Positions 17,089 to 25,407 of a DNA stretch of 64,000 nucleotides are shown here, in pieces; within the stretch, counting starts at the first letter, position 1, and each line of letters opens with the position of its first letter. The notes under the pieces were generated by a model. That model worked only from the letters and a program-made list of their open reading frames with translations, was not told the DNA's origin and ran no database searches. The DNA is taken from positions 1 through 64,000 of the forward strand of contig JBGTHP010000026.1 in the NCBI GenBank assembly GCA_041746105.1, written 5' to 3'. This stretch comes from JBFHRE01 sp041746105 (lineage in GTDB: Bacteria; Actinomycetota; Acidimicrobiia; Spongiisociales; ZC4RG35). The translations under genes were made by a program, and so were the position numbers.

Positions 17089-17991
17089 ATGACCATCGCC
17101 GACATCGAACTCCGGCATCTGAACGCCCTGAGGGCCGTCGCGGAGGAACGTTCTTTCGGTCGGGCCGCAGATAGGCTCGGATTCACCCAGTCCGCGGTGT
17201 CACAACAGATCGCCTCACTGGAACGGATCACCGGCGAATTGATGTTCGATCGCCCCGGCGGCCCCAAACCGGTGGAGCTGACTCCCGCCGGTCGGATGAT
17301 GCTTGCCCATGCCGAGAAGATCCTCGATCGTCTCGAACTGGTGGAAAGGGACCTCGCCGGGTACCGGCAAGGGATGTCTGGCCAATTGGTGGTCGGGGCC
17401 TATCAGAGTGTCTCGGTCAAAATCCTCCCGACTGTGGTCGGGATGTTGCGCCGCGAGCGGCCGGACATCGACATCAGACCCTCCGAGGAGAACGACGCCT
17501 GGGTCATGATCGAGCGCCTGCTGGCGGGTGAGCTGGATCTGACTTTTACGGACGCGCTGGTGGATGACCCGAGAGTCGACTCCGTGCAGCTGTGCGTCGA
17601 TCCTTTTGTCCTTGTGGTTCCTGCCACCGATCGCGAAGGCGGACGGGTCGACGTCGGGGACCTCAACCGGGTCCCGCTGGTGGGCCAGCGCCACACCGAT
17701 GCCTGCCAGATCCGCATCGAGTCAGGGTTGGCTCGATCGGGAGTTCGTCCTTCGTTTGTCTTTCGTTCCAACGACAACGCCACAGTGCAGGCCTCGGTGA
17801 AAGCAGGCATGGGTTACGCGGTGATGCCGATGCTGGCAGTGGACATCAACGACCCCGATATCGCAGTGCGCGAGATTCATCCGCCACTGCCACCCCGCGT
17901 TATCACCATCGCCACCGCGGCCGGACGAACCAAGTCGCCGGTGACGGAGAGATTCATCGAGTTGGCGCTAGAGGTGTGCGCTGCGCTCTGA
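17089..17991 (+). CDS. LysR-family transcriptional regulator
   Basis: This 300-aa protein has the N-terminal LysR winged helix (ELRHLNALRAVAEERSFGRA, LGFTQSAVSQQIASLERITG, then LMFDR and LTPAGRMMLAHAE). The periplasmic-binding-like effector domain follows, with LVVGAYQSVSVKILPTVVGM at about 100-119 and NDNATVQASVKAGMGYAVMP. It probably responds to a small metabolite. The small protein on the other strand is the likely target. Length is typical for the family. Confidence 0.92.
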   Translation: MTIADIELRHLNALRAVAEERSFGRAADRLGFTQSAVSQQIASLERITGELMFDRPGGPKPVELTPAGRMMLAHAEKILDRLELVERDLAGYRQGMSGQLVVGAYQSVSVKILPTVVGMLRRERPDIDIRPSEENDAWVMIERLLAGELDLTFTDALVDDPRVDSVQLCVDPFVLVVPATDREGGRVDVGDLNRVPLVGQRHTDACQIRIESGLARSGVRPSFVFRSNDNATVQASVKAGMGYAVMPMLAVDINDPDIAVREIHPPLPPRVITIATAAGRTKSPVTERFIELALEVCAAL

Positions 17992-18038
17992 ACCGTCGGG
18001 TCAATCCGTGGCAGCGGTGGCTCCGAACCAAGGATGAA

Positions 18039-18665
18039 ATGCTTGCCATCATGCCCGTCCGCCCTTTTCGAGCTTCGCCGGCCAGGGCTAGCCTTCGACC
18101 CATCGCCTTCAGACCCGAAACCCCGTCGCTCGAGGTTCTTCTGTCGCTGGTAGCGGCCGGAGATAGAGCAGCCTTCGAACGTCTCTACGACGACGTCGCC
18201 GACGTCGTGTTCGGCCTTGCCCGCAAGGTTGTCATCGACCGGGAACTGGCACGAGAGATCGCGCAAGAGGTTCTGGTCGAGGTCTGGCGGAAAGCCAACA
18301 CCTACGATTCGTCACGTGGATCGGGCATGACGTGGATAGCCGTAATGACCAGGAGACGCGCCATCGATGTCGTCAGATCGGTCGAGGCGTCACGCCGGCG
18401 TGAAACCGCCGTCCCCGACTCACCGCCAAGTCCCGATCCGGTTGGTGACAGAGTCGTTGACCGGGAAGAACACTCGCAAGTCAGGACGGCGCTCGACGAG
18501 CTTTCGACCCTGCAACGACAAGCGATCGACCTCGCCTTTTTTGGTGGTCAAACGCACTCTCAGATCGCCGAAACCCTCCAGCTACCCCTGGGTACTGTCA
18601 AGACTCGAATCCGCGATGGGCTCCTCCGTCTCTCTCAAACCATGAGCGAGGAACCCCATGGCTGA
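18039..18665 (+). CDS. ECF RNA polymerase sigma factor (SigK-like)
   Basis: This 208-aa sigma factor starts at an ATG at 18039 preceded by AAGGA. Region 2 is at about 50-115 (RAAFERLYDDVADVVFGLAR, EIAQEVLVEVWRKANTYD, MTWIAVMTRRRAIDVVRS) and region 4 at about 145-200 (ALDELSTLQRQAIDLAFFGG, then THSQIAETLQLPLGTVKTRI). The protein resembles the SigK/SigL group controlled by RskA-type anti-sigma factors, and the next gene encodes exactly that, with an 8-bp overlap. An in-frame extension upstream into the LysR gene is a shadow. Confidence 0.92.
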   Translation: MLAIMPVRPFRASPARASLRPIAFRPETPSLEVLLSLVAAGDRAAFERLYDDVADVVFGLARKVVIDRELAREIAQEVLVEVWRKANTYDSSRGSGMTWIAVMTRRRAIDVVRSVEASRRRETAVPDSPPSPDPVGDRVVDREEHSQVRTALDELSTLQRQAIDLAFFGGQTHSQIAETLQLPLGTVKTRIRDGLLRLSQTMSEEPHG

Positions 18666-19317
18666 ATTGCACGACCTCGCCGGTTTTTATGTTCTCGACG
18701 CTCTCGATCCGACCGAAAAAGACGAGTTCGAGTCGCACCTCGAAGGATGTCAGTCTTGTCGTACGGAGATCGGGGCCCTGTCGGGTGGAGTCGAGGCTCT
18801 AGCCCGCTCCGTGGCGGAGCCGGCACCGGCGGAGATGAAGAGGGCGGTCATGTCGACCGTAACCGCGTCGACTGCGACCGTTCTCCCGTTCAGGAAGCGC
18901 TCGTGGCAATTGGTCGCCGTGGCGGCGGTTGCAGCCCTCGTCTTTGGGATCGGGACGCTTCGGGTGACAGAACAAGAACGGTTCGACCAGTTGGTTGCGG
19001 CCGCCGATTCGCGTCAGGTCTCATTGCAGCAGTCTGGGGTAGGACCGGTTGAGATCATCTGGTCGGCCATGGAGGGCGCGGCTGCGTTCAGGGCGGAAAC
19101 GGTTCCGGAGGTCGACGACGATCAGACATACCAGCTGTGGCTGATCGGACCGGGCGGACCGGTTTCCGCCGGAACATTTCGGCCGGGAAGCGACGGTGCG
19201 GTTCTGGTGATTCTGGAAGGCACTCCATCACCGGGGCTGGTTGTCGGTTTGACGGTCGAGCCGGAAGGGGGCTCGAACGCCCCGACCGGAGAGGTGCTGG
19301 CGGCACTGGAGATCTGA
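18658..19317 (+). CDS. RskA-type membrane anti-sigma factor
   Basis: This 219-aa protein has an N-terminal zinc-binding anti-sigma domain with the HxxxCxxC motif (H27, C31, C34). One membrane helix follows at about 82-100, then an extracytoplasmic RskA domain with YQLWLIGPGGPVSAGTF and VVGLTVEPEGGSNAPTG. It should hold the ECF sigma factor (overlapping gene upstream) at the membrane until a stress signal triggers its proteolysis. In this family the pair usually autoregulates and controls envelope or redox genes. Confidence 0.92.
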   Translation: MAELHDLAGFYVLDALDPTEKDEFESHLEGCQSCRTEIGALSGGVEALARSVAEPAPAEMKRAVMSTVTASTATVLPFRKRSWQLVAVAAVAALVFGIGTLRVTEQERFDQLVAAADSRQVSLQQSGVGPVEIIWSAMEGAAAFRAETVPEVDDDQTYQLWLIGPGGPVSAGTFRPGSDGAVLVILEGTPSPGLVVGLTVEPEGGSNAPTGEVLAALEI

Positions 19318-19352
19318 CCGGAGTCCGCGAACGCCGGTCCTAGCATCGCCCG

Positions 19353-21443
19353 ATGATTCGGCGCTTCATGCCATTGGCGGTTCTCGTCGCGAGTTGTGTG
19401 CAGTCGGTGCAGGAGGAGACGCCGAGGACGCTGCCGCCGACACCGACGATCACAACCCAGGTGGCGGCGGATGCCGGGCCGGTGGCGGCACCGGCGCGGT
19501 TTTCGGCGGCGCCAAAACCCATCTATTTCGTGATGACCGATAGGTTCTTCAACGGGGACACCAGTAATGACGACGGTGGGAGCGGATCGGATGATCCACT
19601 CGTCAGCGGCTTCCTCCCAACAGACAAGGGGTTCTATCACGGTGGAGACCTCGCCGGCCTCGCCCAGAAGGTCGACTACCTGGCCGGCTTGGGTGTTGAG
19701 GCGATCTGGTTGACGCCGCCGCTGCGCAACCGGCCTGTCCAGGGCAACGGGACCATCGAAGGGTCTTCAGCGGCCTATCACGGATACTGGATCACCGATT
19801 TTGAAACGATCGACCCTCACCTCGGCACAGAAGAAGACATGCATGAATTGATCGACCTCGCGCATGAAAGGGGGATCTCGGTCTATTTCGACATCGTCGC
19901 CAACCACACCGCCGACGTCATCACCTTCGCCGAGGATTCCTTCGCCTACCTCGGGGAGACGAGTACTCCCTATCTCGATGAGGCCGGCGATCCGATCGAC
20001 ATCACACTTCCTTCATTCCCCGAGGTCAGCACCTTTCCCTACACCCCGGTTTTTGGGACGGCTGAGGATTCGGTTGCCAAAAACCCGTCATGGCTCAACG
20101 ACCCTGAGCGATATCACAATCGGGGAAACTCGACTTTCGACGGTCCCAGTTCACTCCTTGGCGACTTTTTCGGTCTGGACGACCTGTTCACAGAACAGAT
20201 CGAGGTACGCCAGGGGATGGTGGGTATCTACACCGAACTGATGGACCGGTTCGAGATCGACGGGTTTCGGGTCGACACGGCCAAACACGTCGAAGACGGA
20301 TTTTGGCGGTACTTCCTGCCTCGAGTCCAACAACACGCCGACAAGATCGGCCGTCCCGAGTTTGTGATCTATGCCGAAGTTTTTGATTTCTCGCCGATCG
20401 CGGTGGCCCGTTACATCACCCAGGTCGGTTTTCCCTCTGCTCTCGACTTTCCATTCAGCCAGGCGGTCGAGACGTTTGTTACCACCGGCGATGCCGGCGT
20501 GCTCGAGGCGCTCTTCGATCGTGACGATTGGTACACGGACCCTGATTCCAGCGCGCACGACCTCGTGACTTTTGTAGGGAATCACGACATGGGGAGAATC
20601 GGGCGTCGTCTCAACGGGACCGATGACGGCAAAGTGGCGAAGATGAGGATGGTGTTCGAGTTGCTCTTTTTGGCGCGGGGGACTCCGGTCATCTACTACG
20701 GCGACGAACAGGGTTTCGTCGGGGACGGGGGGGACAAGGATGCCCGTCAGACCATGTTTCCGTCACTGGTTGACGGCTATCTGAATGATGACCTGATCGG
20801 AACGGATGCGACCCATGCTTCCGCTCGGTTCGACGTCGAGCACCCCTTCTATCAGGCGGTGTCGACGCTGGCCGCCCTCCGCCAAACGCACCCTGCGCTG
20901 GTGGGCGGGGCCCAGATCACCCGACTGGCCGAGGGCGGGACATTTGCGATCTCGCGGATCGACCGAGCCGAACGGATCGAACACGTGGTGGTGTTCAACG
21001 GGCCGGTCACGGCCTCCATCACGATTCCGACGTCGAGCCCCCACACGCTGTTCGGTTCTGTCTACGGACCCGCTTTCGGACTCGACAGCGATGACGATGG
21101 TTTCATCAGCATCGACCTCGAACCCTGGTCGACAGTGGTTCTGGTTGCCGACGGCCCGCTCCCCCAGCCGACACAGCCGCTCGTTTTCAAGGCAGCGGCA
21201 GAACCGAGTGGCGAATGGGTGAAGATGACGGCCGAGGTCGGCGATCGCCGTTATGCAGAAGTCACCTTTGCTCTCGTGCTGGACGGAAACACTCCGTTCG
21301 TCATCGGGGTAGACGATGCCCCGCCCTATCGGCTGTACTGGAAGCCGGATCCCGAACTCGCAGGTGCAGAACTGATCGCAACCGCGGTCGATGGTTTTGG
21401 CAATGTGGCCTCGGTCGTCGCTCGGTTGCCCGAACCGAACTGA
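19353..21443 (+). CDS. Lipoprotein alpha-amylase family (GH13) glycoside hydrolase
   Basis: This 696-aa protein begins with a lipoprotein signal (MIRRFMPLAVLVASC, Cys15 lipidated) and a Pro/Thr linker. The GH13 barrel follows with YFVMTDRF, GVEAIWLTPP, DIVANHT, the nucleophile D308 in GFRVDTAKH, the acid/base E342 in IYAEVF and the transition-state D412 in VGNHDMGR. It resembles secreted calcium-dependent amylases with a bacterial-type C-domain (about 540-600) and a further beta domain. It should cleave alpha-1,4-glucans outside the cell. It lies 35 bp after the anti-sigma gene and could be part of that regulon, but this is inference. Confidence 0.92.
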   Translation: MIRRFMPLAVLVASCVQSVQEETPRTLPPTPTITTQVAADAGPVAAPARFSAAPKPIYFVMTDRFFNGDTSNDDGGSGSDDPLVSGFLPTDKGFYHGGDLAGLAQKVDYLAGLGVEAIWLTPPLRNRPVQGNGTIEGSSAAYHGYWITDFETIDPHLGTEEDMHELIDLAHERGISVYFDIVANHTADVITFAEDSFAYLGETSTPYLDEAGDPIDITLPSFPEVSTFPYTPVFGTAEDSVAKNPSWLNDPERYHNRGNSTFDGPSSLLGDFFGLDDLFTEQIEVRQGMVGIYTELMDRFEIDGFRVDTAKHVEDGFWRYFLPRVQQHADKIGRPEFVIYAEVFDFSPIAVARYITQVGFPSALDFPFSQAVETFVTTGDAGVLEALFDRDDWYTDPDSSAHDLVTFVGNHDMGRIGRRLNGTDDGKVAKMRMVFELLFLARGTPVIYYGDEQGFVGDGGDKDARQTMFPSLVDGYLNDDLIGTDATHASARFDVEHPFYQAVSTLAALRQTHPALVGGAQITRLAEGGTFAISRIDRAERIEHVVVFNGPVTASITIPTSSPHTLFGSVYGPAFGLDSDDDGFISIDLEPWSTVVLVADGPLPQPTQPLVFKAAAEPSGEWVKMTAEVGDRRYAEVTFALVLDGNTPFVIGVDDAPPYRLYWKPDPELAGAELIATAVDGFGNVASVVARLPEPN

Positions 21444-21508
21444 ACCCCGACACTCAACAATTATCCGGAATTGCCGATGAGTATGGGAGGAAGCCAAGGA
21501 GTCGCCTG

Positions 21509-22315
21509 ATGACATCCCTCGTCGATGAGTTCACATCACGTGATCTGGCCACGCTCGCCTCGGTGCTGGAAATCGATCGCGACATCCTCACTACCGATTT
21601 GCGCCGGAAGCCATGGAGAATCCATGACGTCCTCTCCGAATCCGACGTCTTCGAAGCTGTGATGGACCGCCATGCCCATCCTTCTCAGGTTGTTTCCCCC
21701 ATTCTTCTTTTTGCGGTCCTCATCCATCGTGCGGGTGACGAACTGCGAGATGCGGAGTATGTAAACGACTGGTTCGGGCCGCGGTCCCGGCTGCCGGTTT
21801 TTGACGTCGCCCCGCTCCATGAATATCTGGACGATGGAGCAAGGATGATTTTCCTCGCGCGGCTGCTTGCTTCATTTGCCGTGCCGCTACCTCTTCCGGT
21901 CCCAGAAGAGAACCGGTTCGATCTCGTTGCGCTCTCGCGTTGGCTCGACTCCGTTCCCGACCGGGTTGGTCTCATGCGGCATCTGGGCGATCTTGCCCTG
22001 TTTCTCGCCGGTGTGTTCCCGGATCGCACAGGTGCAGCCCCGTTGATGCCTGTGGATGCGGAGAGGTTGGGTCGGGGTGTGGGATTGTCGTCTGACCAGA
22101 TTCTCGAACTGTGTGACTCGACGACGCTCGCATCGGGGCTCTCGATGTTCGAGGCGCTCGGGTCACGTTGGTATGAATCCGCCGCCGACGATGCCAGGCA
22201 GCCACCTGTGGTGGCCGACGTCGCCCACCGTTTTCCCGCCGCTCGCCGGGTGCTCAACCACCTGAGCGACAATTATCTCAACCAGGTGACCACGGGTTTT
22301 CCGCTTGCCTCGTGA
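21509..22315 (+). CDS. Conserved-looking hypothetical protein
   Basis: This 268-aa protein starts at an ATG at 21509 with AAGGAG 7 bp upstream; the open frame from 21215 is a shadow of the amylase. It is helical and soluble, with acidic and Arg-rich segments (EIDRDILTTDLRRKPWRIHD, DAEYVNDWFGPRSRLPVFD). It ends with a conserved-looking FPAARRVLNHLSDNYLN. No motif is recognised. It ends one base before the convergent alpha/beta hydrolase gene. Confidence 0.6.
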   Translation: MTSLVDEFTSRDLATLASVLEIDRDILTTDLRRKPWRIHDVLSESDVFEAVMDRHAHPSQVVSPILLFAVLIHRAGDELRDAEYVNDWFGPRSRLPVFDVAPLHEYLDDGARMIFLARLLASFAVPLPLPVPEENRFDLVALSRWLDSVPDRVGLMRHLGDLALFLAGVFPDRTGAAPLMPVDAERLGRGVGLSSDQILELCDSTTLASGLSMFEALGSRWYESAADDARQPPVVADVAHRFPAARRVLNHLSDNYLNQVTTGFPLAS

Positions 22316-23074
22316 TCACCGAGAGATTCTGTCGAGCCAGTCGATTATCTGATCGGCGGTGGAGTCAACGTGTTGTTTGTCGTTGAGCAGGTGATCGGCG
22401 CCGACGAGAGGCACAAAAGCTTTTGGCTGGTTTGCTTCGGAAAAGATTCGCTCGCCTTCTGAGACCGGAACTATTTCATCTTCCGGGGCATGCATCACCA
22501 TCAGCGGAACCGTGAGATTTCGGATGGCAGCAGCATGGTCGTAACTCTCCAACTCGTGCAGGAACCGATCAGATAGCGGAAATGTCCTGCCGGCAATCTT
22601 GACGAAGGTGCAGCCCTCGACATGAGCCTTCGCCTGTGCTGCTTCGTCGATCAGATGAAGGACGTGACTCGCCATCGCCGGTGCCCCGATCGTCACGACC
22701 GACTTGAGGCTCCTGATCTTTCCGGCCGCGATCAGGCTGGCTGCTCCTCCCAACGAATGGCCGACCAGGGCAGTCGGGCCATACCCGGCGTCCAGCATCC
22801 ATCGGGCCGCCCTGGTGAGATCACCGACATTCGCGACAAAAGTCGAGCCCTCGAAGTCGCCGTCGGATTCACCGAGCCCCGTGAAGTCGAACCGCAAGAC
22901 GTGGTACCCACCGGCCGACAACCGTTTCGCCAACCTGGTGTTGAGTGAGAGGTCCTTTGAACAGGTGAAGCAGTGAGCCATTAGAACCCCACCCCTGGCA
23001 TTTGTGCCAGCCCGGTCGAGCAGGCCCGACAGCTTGGCGCCATCAAAACCTTCGAAAGTGATCCGATCGGTCAT
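22316..23074 (-). CDS. Alpha/beta hydrolase
   Basis: This protein of about 252 aa has the alpha/beta-hydrolase fold. It has an oxyanion region VLMAHCFTCSKD, FDFTGLGESDGDF, the nucleophile elbow GHSLGG, the acid in MHAPEDEIVP and the base histidine in GADHLLND. The sequence most resembles the hydrolase domain often joined to OsmC. Substrate unknown, probably an ester. The start is the ATG at 23074; a GTG at 23083 is an alternative. Same strand as the isomerase gene upstream, 110 bp apart. Confidence 0.85.
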   Translation of the reverse strand: MTDRITFEGFDGAKLSGLLDRAGTNARGGVLMAHCFTCSKDLSLNTRLAKRLSAGGYHVLRFDFTGLGESDGDFEGSTFVANVGDLTRAARWMLDAGYGPTALVGHSLGGAASLIAAGKIRSLKSVVTIGAPAMASHVLHLIDEAAQAKAHVEGCTFVKIAGRTFPLSDRFLHELESYDHAAAIRNLTVPLMVMHAPEDEIVPVSEGERIFSEANQPKAFVPLVGADHLLNDKQHVDSTADQIIDWLDRISR

Positions 23075-23193
23075 GTCTTCCACAACACAGCGGGTTGAAG
23101 CGCCATTCCACCGAAGGTCACCTCGACACCAGCCTCGCGGACGATGGTGGACTCCTCGCTATCGGGATGGCCCGAGCCGAAAAGCGTGATCTT

Positions 23194-24000
23194 TCACGTC
23201 CCCGAGAAATCGGGTTGTCGCTTCTCGACTTGTGCGGCCATCGCCTCCATCAAGTCATTCGACTTGAGAAAAGCCGCATTCCAAAGGGCCATGTGATCGA
23301 GCGCCGACGACTCCGACATCCCTGCCTCGGCCCGGAGTACGGCCTTCGCTCCTTGAACCACCAGAGGGGAATTCGCCGCGATGCGCTCGGCCAAGCGAGC
23401 TACGCCCTCAAACAGCGAGTCCGCCGATGGAAATGTGCGATTGACGAGGCCGATCCTGGCGGCCTCGGCGCCGCTGATGTCCTCCCCGCCGAATACGAGT
23501 TCGGCCACATGGCCGGGAGACACGATCTTTGGCAGGCGTTGCATGGTGCCGACGTCGGCGACCAGTCCCATCCGAGTTTCGCGTACCCCGATCACGGCGT
23601 CTTCGGTCGATAGACGGATGTCACAGGCGGTGATCAAGTCGACACCAGCTCCAAGGCAGTAGCCGTGGATCGCCGCGATCGTCGGTTTGGGGCAGTCGGC
23701 GAACGCAGTCATGGTGTACTGCATCTGCTTGATCTTTCGATACAGGGCAGCGTTGCTAACAGCCATCGAAGGCGCGTCGGTATCGAGTGCCATCAGCATG
23801 CCTAGGTCGATCCCCACAGTGAGACAGTCACCGCGTCCGGCGACCACAACCACTCTGACGACTTCAGAATCACTCAGATCCTCGACCGCGGCCGGAAGAT
23901 CCGACCACATGTCGGCCGACATTGCGTTCTTCTTCTCGGCTCGGTTGATCCAGACCCAACCAACCCCGTCCCGAATCTCAACCTCGATGTGTTCCATCAT
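23194..24000 (-). CDS. Crotonase-fold dienoyl-CoA isomerase-like protein
   Basis: This 268-aa crotonase resembles delta3,5-delta2,4-dienoyl-CoA isomerase (ECH1) more than simple hydratases. GAGVDLITACDIRLSTEDA holds the oxyanion and the Asp. VRETRMGLVADVGTMQRLPK keeps the Glu and Asp that in ECH1 shuttle protons. It would help degrade odd-numbered-double-bond unsaturated fatty acids. The N-terminus has RAEKKNAM (family NRPEKRNA) and VGIDLGML in place of the usual AGAD motif. Start at 24000; the next codon is also ATG. Confidence 0.85.
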   Translation of the reverse strand: MMEHIEVEIRDGVGWVWINRAEKKNAMSADMWSDLPAAVEDLSDSEVVRVVVVAGRGDCLTVGIDLGMLMALDTDAPSMAVSNAALYRKIKQMQYTMTAFADCPKPTIAAIHGYCLGAGVDLITACDIRLSTEDAVIGVRETRMGLVADVGTMQRLPKIVSPGHVAELVFGGEDISGAEAARIGLVNRTFPSADSLFEGVARLAERIAANSPLVVQGAKAVLRAEAGMSESSALDHMALWNAAFLKSNDLMEAMAAQVEKRQPDFSGT

Positions 24001-24063
24001 CCGAGCTTAAGGCGTCCGGTGTCTACTCGATTCGGCGTCCCTCCGCGGGGTGACCACAATCGC

Positions 24064-25383
24064 GTGGTGCGCGTCTGGCTTGTTCTCGTTGTTCTCATTC
24101 TCAGCGCTTGTTCTGGTGGCGACGTGGTTCAGCCAGTTGTCGACGCTCCAGATGACCACCCCGTCCGACTGCAACTCGAATGGTTCGTTGCCGCTCTCGA
24201 CTCCGGGACGGTTCCGGAGAGCGATTTTGAGGCTCGATTCTCGGCGGACTTCAAGGCCAGAGTTTCTTTCGAAGAATCCTTCTTACCGGTTTTGGCCGAC
24301 ATGAGCCGGGTGGCGGGTGAGTGGCGGTTGATCGGACTCGACCTTTTATCCGATGTCGAAGGGGAAGGTGTCCTGGCTGCGGCCGGTGAGCGAATGCGAG
24401 TGACGCTGCGGGTCGAGGCCGAATCCCCAAACCGGATCGTTGATCTCATTGCCCAACCCGTGATGTTGACCCTCCCGCCGGACAGTTACGAGGACGTGGT
24501 CGATCCTCTTCGGAGATATGGCTCTGTGGCGTTTCTGGCGGCAGAGTTCACAGATGGTGATTGTGTGGCCGGCTTCGGAGTGGACGAAACCCGCCCGGTC
24601 CCGTTGGGGTCGGCAACCAGTCTGTTGGTGGCGGCGGTTGTGACGGACCAGGTGCATTCTGGAGAATTGACGTGGGACACGCCGGTGACCATTGCCGAAG
24701 AGTGGCGTAGCCACCCGAGCGGGATTTTAGGAGGCGTCGTCAACGGTGACGTTCGCACGGTGGCCGAACTCCTCATGCTGTCCGTGGCAGATTCTGACAA
24801 CGGGGCGACCGACCATCTCATCGGACTTCTCGGACGAGACACCGTCGAGTCGAAACTGGCCGAGTTTGGGTCGGCGGTTGGCCCCCGCTCCCTGCCATTT
24901 CTGACGACGCGTGAACTTGCATCGCTCAAGATCGGCGGCGATCGCTCGGTGGCCAAAGAATATGCCGAGGCATCGGAAGAACAACGAAGAATTCTTCTCA
25001 CCGGATTGAACAAGGACCTGTCGAACGCCGTGGTTCCGCGAGCACCCGTTTTTGTCGACGAGATCGAATGGTTCGCCTCACCCCAGATGTTGTGCACCCT
25101 CTTGACCGCGATGTACCAAACCAGCGCAGAAACGGACATGGAACCGCTCGCTGCAGCGTTCACCAAGAATCAGGGGATCGCGCCTGTGCCTGGCATCTGG
25201 GACGAGGTCTGGTTCGTCGGGGGCTCGGAGCCGGGAGTGCTGGCTGCCATCTGGCTGACCGTTTCTGGCAGTCAGGTCTACGTAACGATCGGTTCGGTTT
25301 CGAATGCAGACGCCAACTTCCCGGCGATCGATCCGTCATTGCGTCTGGCAGCAGGTCGCGACCTCGGCGCCGATCAGAGTTGA
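24064..25383 (+). CDS. Class A beta-lactamase-like lipoprotein lacking the catalytic Lys
   Basis: Starting at a GTG at 24064 the protein is 439 aa, with a lipoprotein signal (VLVVLILSAC, Cys16). After a mixed N-terminal domain (about 30-165) comes a class A beta-lactamase/serine hydrolase fold. The Ser of the first motif is S183 in PLGSATSLLVA, and the SDN motif is S244-D245-N246 in ADSDNGATDHLIGLLG. The spacing of 61 matches the class. The Lys that follows Ser by three is Ser186, and the KTG strand reads FVGGSEPG. It is therefore probably catalytically dead or altered and may bind cell-wall ligands. The frame continues upstream to 23989 without homology. Confidence 0.7.
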   Translation: MVRVWLVLVVLILSACSGGDVVQPVVDAPDDHPVRLQLEWFVAALDSGTVPESDFEARFSADFKARVSFEESFLPVLADMSRVAGEWRLIGLDLLSDVEGEGVLAAAGERMRVTLRVEAESPNRIVDLIAQPVMLTLPPDSYEDVVDPLRRYGSVAFLAAEFTDGDCVAGFGVDETRPVPLGSATSLLVAAVVTDQVHSGELTWDTPVTIAEEWRSHPSGILGGVVNGDVRTVAELLMLSVADSDNGATDHLIGLLGRDTVESKLAEFGSAVGPRSLPFLTTRELASLKIGGDRSVAKEYAEASEEQRRILLTGLNKDLSNAVVPRAPVFVDEIEWFASPQMLCTLLTAMYQTSAETDMEPLAAAFTKNQGIAPVPGIWDEVWFVGGSEPGVLAAIWLTVSGSQVYVTIGSVSNADANFPAIDPSLRLAAGRDLGADQS

Positions 25384-25407
25384 CCGGCGTGAAGTAGCCT
25401 CCCGGAA

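Noticed and set aside
17592..18038. Long N-terminal part of the sigma factor ORF
   Set aside because: It lies over the LysR gene in another frame; the sigma homology starts after 18039.
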